From contig CP142453.1 in the NCBI GenBank assembly GCA_038049695.1, forward strand, positions 22,980,001 through 23,044,000: a stretch of DNA of 64,000 bases, given 5' to 3'. Below the pieces are notes generated by a model, which was given only the letters and a program-made list of their open reading frames with translations, did not search any database and was not told the origin of the DNA. This document shows, piece after piece, positions 61,320 to 64,000 of the stretch. The position numbers and the translations under genes were made by a program. The stretch's first letter is position 1. Each line of letters starts with the position of its first letter. The stretch comes from Cinnamomum chago. Lineage: Eukaryota; Streptophyta; Magnoliopsida; Laurales; Lauraceae.

Positions 61320-63171
61320 TGGTTACCCAGCAAAGGGGGTTGGGACCCAAGGGAGAGCCTGCATAGACACTGAAAAGCAGCACACTCAAGTGGGAAGAAA
61401 GCTATGCTTGGTCCAGGAAGGGAATGGCCTCCTGGAGTTTGAAAAATTCGTCCCTGCCTCCCCTTCCCGCCCAAACCCACTAACATTTCCCGACCACCTC
61501 CACTGGCCAACCTCCGCCCCACCTACCACCTCCGACCCCCCCCAGCTCAGTCTCCACTTCGGCCTGCTCTCTTCCCCCCCCACAGTCCAGCCTCTGCTTG
61601 CTCCCAGTGTGTCCTCCTGGAGTTTGAATAGTTCGTCCCTGCCTCCCCTTCCCGCCCAAACCCACCAACATTTCCCGACCAACTCCACTGGCCAACCTCC
61701 GCCCCACCTACCATCTCCGACCCCCCCAGTTCAGTCTCCGCTTCGGCCTGCTCTCCTCCCCCCCCCCACAGTCCAGCCTCTGCTTGCTCCCAGTAGTTTT
61801 CATCCTCTCTCCCTCCAGCCTCACAACTTCCCTCCTCTCCCTTCCCAGATCTCTTCTCTGACTTCTCTAGTCTTTCCCCCTGCAGAGCCAAACACCTCTT
61901 CCTTTGTCCCCTTTGCTAACCCTACTAGGCATGAGTCTCAGGCCTACCCTGCAGCCATCAACCCCTCTACTCCCCCTCCTCTTCTACAATCGTTTGCTAA
62001 CCTCTTCTCTGTGCTTCAATCCCCCCTTCTTTCCTGCACTGCAGCCTCTCTTCCTCCTCCAACATGGATCAATGGTAAGCCTTCTTTAACTATTCCTCAA
62101 TCAATGCTTATCTTTAGTAAAGAATCCTTTTCATATGCTGTCATAGGCAGATTTGTTGGCAGGCGCCCTTCTCTTGAATGGATGGAAGCTAAAGCTAAAC
62201 TTTGGTCCTTAACCAGACCCTGTATGGTATCCCTCACTAACAAAGGTTACTTCCTTTTTCGTTTCAACTCTCCAAAAGACAAAGCCTCTATCCTAAGCCT
62301 CTCTCCCCTTTCCATTGATAAGAAAAAAGTTTTCTTCTTACCTTGGTCCGCCAGGCAAGATGAATCAGATTGGCCATCTATAGCCCCAGTTTGGATTAGA
62401 CTATCTGGGCTTCCTTACCATTGCTGGAACCAGAATATCATTCTCTCCCTTGCCAACTCAATAGGGCAGCCATTAAAGCTTGACAATATTACAATGGCTC
62501 AGCGAATCCTTTCTTTTGCCAGAGTTCTTGTAAATGTTGACCTCTCTAAACCTAAGCCCCCTTCCATTCTGGTAAGCTTCCAAGGGGAAGGAGAGTTGGA
62601 AATTACAGTGGACTATGAGCATTGCCCTTGCTCTCTATGCTTATCCCCAGGTCATAGTCAGTTATCCTGCCCCCTCTCCAGCAAATCCTCTGGTTGCAAT
62701 CTCACTTCCTCAGCATTAGTCTCCTCCAAAATCAGCTCTCAGTCCCCTGTTCCACCTGTCCCTTCTAGCTTTCCCTCTTCTCCTCAGCTCAATCCTTCAA
62801 CTTTCACCTTCTATCCCCCTATTCATCACTCAGAGTCTTTGGAAAATTCTTTAGTCTTAAACTCTAGCTCAGGTCGGCCTCCCACCCCTTCTCTCCAGAC
62901 TTTAGTCCCTGATCCTAGTGTTATCCATATAGACCCTCCCCCTTATCCTGAGATCTCAATCCCCCGCTCTTCCCTCCCTGCCTCCACTCTTTCCTCCACC
63001 CCCCATAACCCTCTAGACAAATCCTCCTTTCAAGACCCTCTCACTGCCAATAGTCAGAGTATCCCACCTTCCATCCTATCCTCTGTTCTGAGTCCAACAT
63101 ATTCCAACCAGAAGGCCAACTCCCCCTTTCTTAATGACCTCCCTTATGAAGCAGTCTCTGCCATCCTCTAG
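61291..63171 (+). CDS. LINE ORF1: DUF4283 and zinc-knuckle protein, ended by TAG
   Basis: The frame is open from 61291, but its first ATG lies in SINE-like DNA upstream of the LINE. The next in-frame ATG is at 62104, just before the DUF4283 fold (about 62116-62560; FSYAVIGRFVGRRPSLEW, VWIRLSGLPYHCW). The zinc knuckle CX2CX4HX4C is at 62629-62670 (CSLCLSPGHSQLSC). A Pro/Ser-rich tail follows. TAG at 63169-63171 interrupts, and the same frame then stays open to TAA at 63604-63606, including LPPGFESLPES and GPITRRSRGK, motifs usual at the end of plant LINE ORF1. So the TAG is probably a premature stop. ORF1 is an RNA-binding partner for retrotransposition. Confidence 0.85.
   Translation: MSFIYLFIYFGYPAKGVGTQGRACIDTEKQHTQVGRKLCLVQEGNGLLEFEKFVPASPSRPNPLTFPDHLHWPTSAPPTTSDPPQLSLHFGLLSSPPTVQPLLAPSVSSWSLNSSSLPPLPAQTHQHFPTNSTGQPPPHLPSPTPPVQSPLRPALLPPPTVQPLLAPSSFHPLSLQPHNFPPLPSQISSLTSLVFPPAEPNTSSFVPFANPTRHESQAYPAAINPSTPPPLLQSFANLFSVLQSPLLSCTAASLPPPTWINGKPSLTIPQSMLIFSKESFSYAVIGRFVGRRPSLEWMEAKAKLWSLTRPCMVSLTNKGYFLFRFNSPKDKASILSLSPLSIDKKKVFFLPWSARQDESDWPSIAPVWIRLSGLPYHCWNQNIILSLANSIGQPLKLDNITMAQRILSFARVLVNVDLSKPKPPSILVSFQGEGELEITVDYEHCPCSLCLSPGHSQLSCPLSSKSSGCNLTSSALVSSKISSQSPVPPVPSSFPSSPQLNPSTFTFYPPIHHSESLENSLVLNSSSGRPPTPSLQTLVPDPSVIHIDPPPYPEISIPRSSLPASTLSSTPHNPLDKSSFQDPLTANSQSIPPSILSSVLSPTYSNQKANSPFLNDLPYEAVSAIL
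61320..61405 (-). mobile_element. Truncated SINE copy at the LINE 5' junction
   Basis: ggttacccagc, gggacccaaggga and cactcaagtgggaa match, in order, the 3' part of the SINE at 47124-47360 read inverted. The tRNA-like head is missing. Confidence 0.55.
61429..61795 (+). repeat. Two tandem 185-bp units at the LINE 5' end
   Basis: Unit 1 is 61429-61613 and unit 2 about 61614-61795. Both begin cctcctggagtttgaa and end cagcctctgcttgctcccag. They differ mainly in C-run lengths and a few bases. The offset is not a multiple of three, and the same DNA is read in different frames in the two units, so it is not conserved as protein. That points to untranslated promoter monomers. Confidence 0.85.
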
Positions 63172-63606
63172 AAATCTTCCACTCCATCCATAGACACCTC
63201 TAATCCCTTCTCAATTCTAGACCACTGTTCCATTCTAGACCCAGTAGATAACCCCTCAATCTATGGCCGTAACCTTCAAGCTTTCTCAGAAGGTAATTCC
63301 TCCACGGAGTTGCCACCAGGTTTTGAGTCCCTCCCTGAGTCTCATTTAACTCCACCTCCCCTACCTGTCCCAACTTCTTCCCCAGTCCTCCTCCCAGCTC
63401 AACCAAGCCTCCCCTGTTCTAGTTCAGCTGCATCAGATCCCACTAGCCTTTTGGACACCACAATAGTCAACCCATCACCCACTATCAATACCAAAGGTAA
63501 ACATAGAAAAGAGAAAAACCTTTCCTTCCCAGTCCCTTCTTCTGGCCCGATCACAAGGAGATCTAGAGGCAAACCCCCCCCCCCCCCAACCTCTTCCCCA
63601 TGTTAA
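63172..63606 (+). pseudogene. C-terminal part of LINE ORF1 after the in-frame TAG
   Basis: Same frame as ORF1 with no further stop until TAA (63604-63606). It includes a C12 run at 63583-63594 region encoding prolines. Its stop overlaps the ORF2 start, ATGTTAA, as expected for an intact ORF1/ORF2 junction. Confidence 0.75.
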
Positions 63607-64000
63607 AAGTCCTCTATTGGAATTGTAGGGGCATTGCCAATCGCCCCACTCAACGTGCTCTGGCTAACATGATTCTCAAACACTCTCCTGACCTTATCTT
63701 TATATCTGAACCAATGTCTCCCTTCATCCCTGCTATCTCCCTCAGCTGGAACAAGCTTGGTTTTGATACATTTCACTCTAATGGCCCCTCAGCAACCCCC
63801 ACAACCTCCAACCTCTGGTGTTTTTCCAAATCTTCTCACCATCTCTCCATCACTGTCAAAGATTTCTCCTCTCAACACCTCTCCATGCTTCTCCACAATA
63901 ATTCTTCTGGCTTAGCTACTATCATTACTGAAGTCTATAGTTCCACAAACCCCTCCCTTAGAAAGGACCTCTGGGCAGTCCTCATTGACTCCTCCTCAAC
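63600..64000 (+). CDS. LINE ORF2, N-terminal endonuclease domain (partial)
   Basis: ATG at 63600 overlaps the ORF1 terminator, and the frame stays open to the window end (133 codons). It begins MLKVLYWNCRGIANRPTQRA, with the Asn-containing WNCRG motif of the exonuclease-endonuclease-phosphatase fold. Further on, SPDLIFISEP carries the catalytic Glu position. The domain nicks target DNA for target-primed reverse transcription. Reverse transcriptase would follow beyond the window. Confidence 0.9.
   Translation, partial: MLKVLYWNCRGIANRPTQRALANMILKHSPDLIFISEPMSPFIPAISLSWNKLGFDTFHSNGPSATPTTSNLWCFSKSSHHLSITVKDFSSQHLSMLLHNNSSGLATIITEVYSSTNPSLRKDLWAVLIDSSS

Larger units (their letters stand above)
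61429..64000 (+). mobile_element. LINE (L1-type), 5' half, continues past the window
   Basis: Order: two tandem 5' units, a proline-rich then DUF4283 plus zinc-knuckle ORF1, and ORF2 starting with the apurinic-like endonuclease. This is the standard layout of plant L1 elements. A long largely open ORF1 suggests a fairly recent insertion, though one in-frame TAG is present. Confidence 0.85.

Noticed and set aside
61310..61891. Several Gly/Gln-rich minus-strand frames opposite LINE ORF1
   Set aside because: They are shadows of the C-rich 5' monomers and proline-rich ORF1; the plus strand holds the recognisable domains.

Overview
This is a stretch of flowering-plant nuclear chromosome. The evidence is spliceosomal genes with small GT-AG exons separated by very long introns, plant-only families (R2R3-MYB, plant mitochondrial ATP synthase subunit d, calreticulin-3), plant SINEs, LINEs, Tourist-like MITEs and LTR elements primed by tRNA-iMet, and AT-rich non-coding DNA with many microsatellites. 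The transposon-filled multi-kilobase introns would fit a magnoliid or other large woody-plant genome, but the sequence alone does not fix the species. There is no operon, CRISPR array, rRNA or convincing stand-alone tRNA gene.

Layout. (1) 925-24283, plus strand: the last 15 exons of a DENN-domain protein gene; the 5' part lies before the window. Its introns hold tandem repeats, a long inverted repeat (16115-16960) and a LINE remnant split by a MITE (21870-23440). (2) 24284-32250: intergenic DNA with a SINE, GGCCC-rich repeats, two Tourist-type elements side by side, and a small intronless gene on the minus strand (28291-28734) for a proline/histidine-rich membrane protein of unknown function. 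(3) 32250-36940: a promoter-like island with no gene attached, then two decayed exons of calreticulin-3. (4) 37293-49244, plus strand: the complete 169-residue mitochondrial ATP synthase subunit d gene (ATPQ). Its first intron is 10.9 kb and contains a decayed LTR element, GA microsatellites, a SINE and two LINE 3' ends. (5) 51873-52750, minus strand: a complete three-exon R2R3-MYB gene with the bHLH-interaction signature. (6) 52978-57070: a nearly intact 4.09 kb LTR retrotransposon with 913-bp LTRs and gag but no pol. It is inserted in a CT/AT microsatellite about 230 bp upstream of the MYB start codon. (7) 57071-61300: intergenic DNA with a SINE and a TRIM-like element. (8) 61429-64000: the 5' half of a LINE, with tandem 5' monomers, ORF1 interrupted by one TAG, and the start of the ORF2 endonuclease; it runs off the window.

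The host genes are functionally unrelated housekeeping or regulatory genes: Rab-GEF type trafficking, OXPHOS, and transcription. I see no new multi-gene system. The items most worth checking are the gag-only element with its fourfold CGCTCGAGCG palindrome cluster next to the MYB gene, the intronic long inverted repeat, and the LINE with duplicated 5' monomers. Exon boundaries were placed by hand from reading frame, splice dinucleotides and remembered family sequences. Repeat boundaries are approximate unless a target-site duplication is stated.
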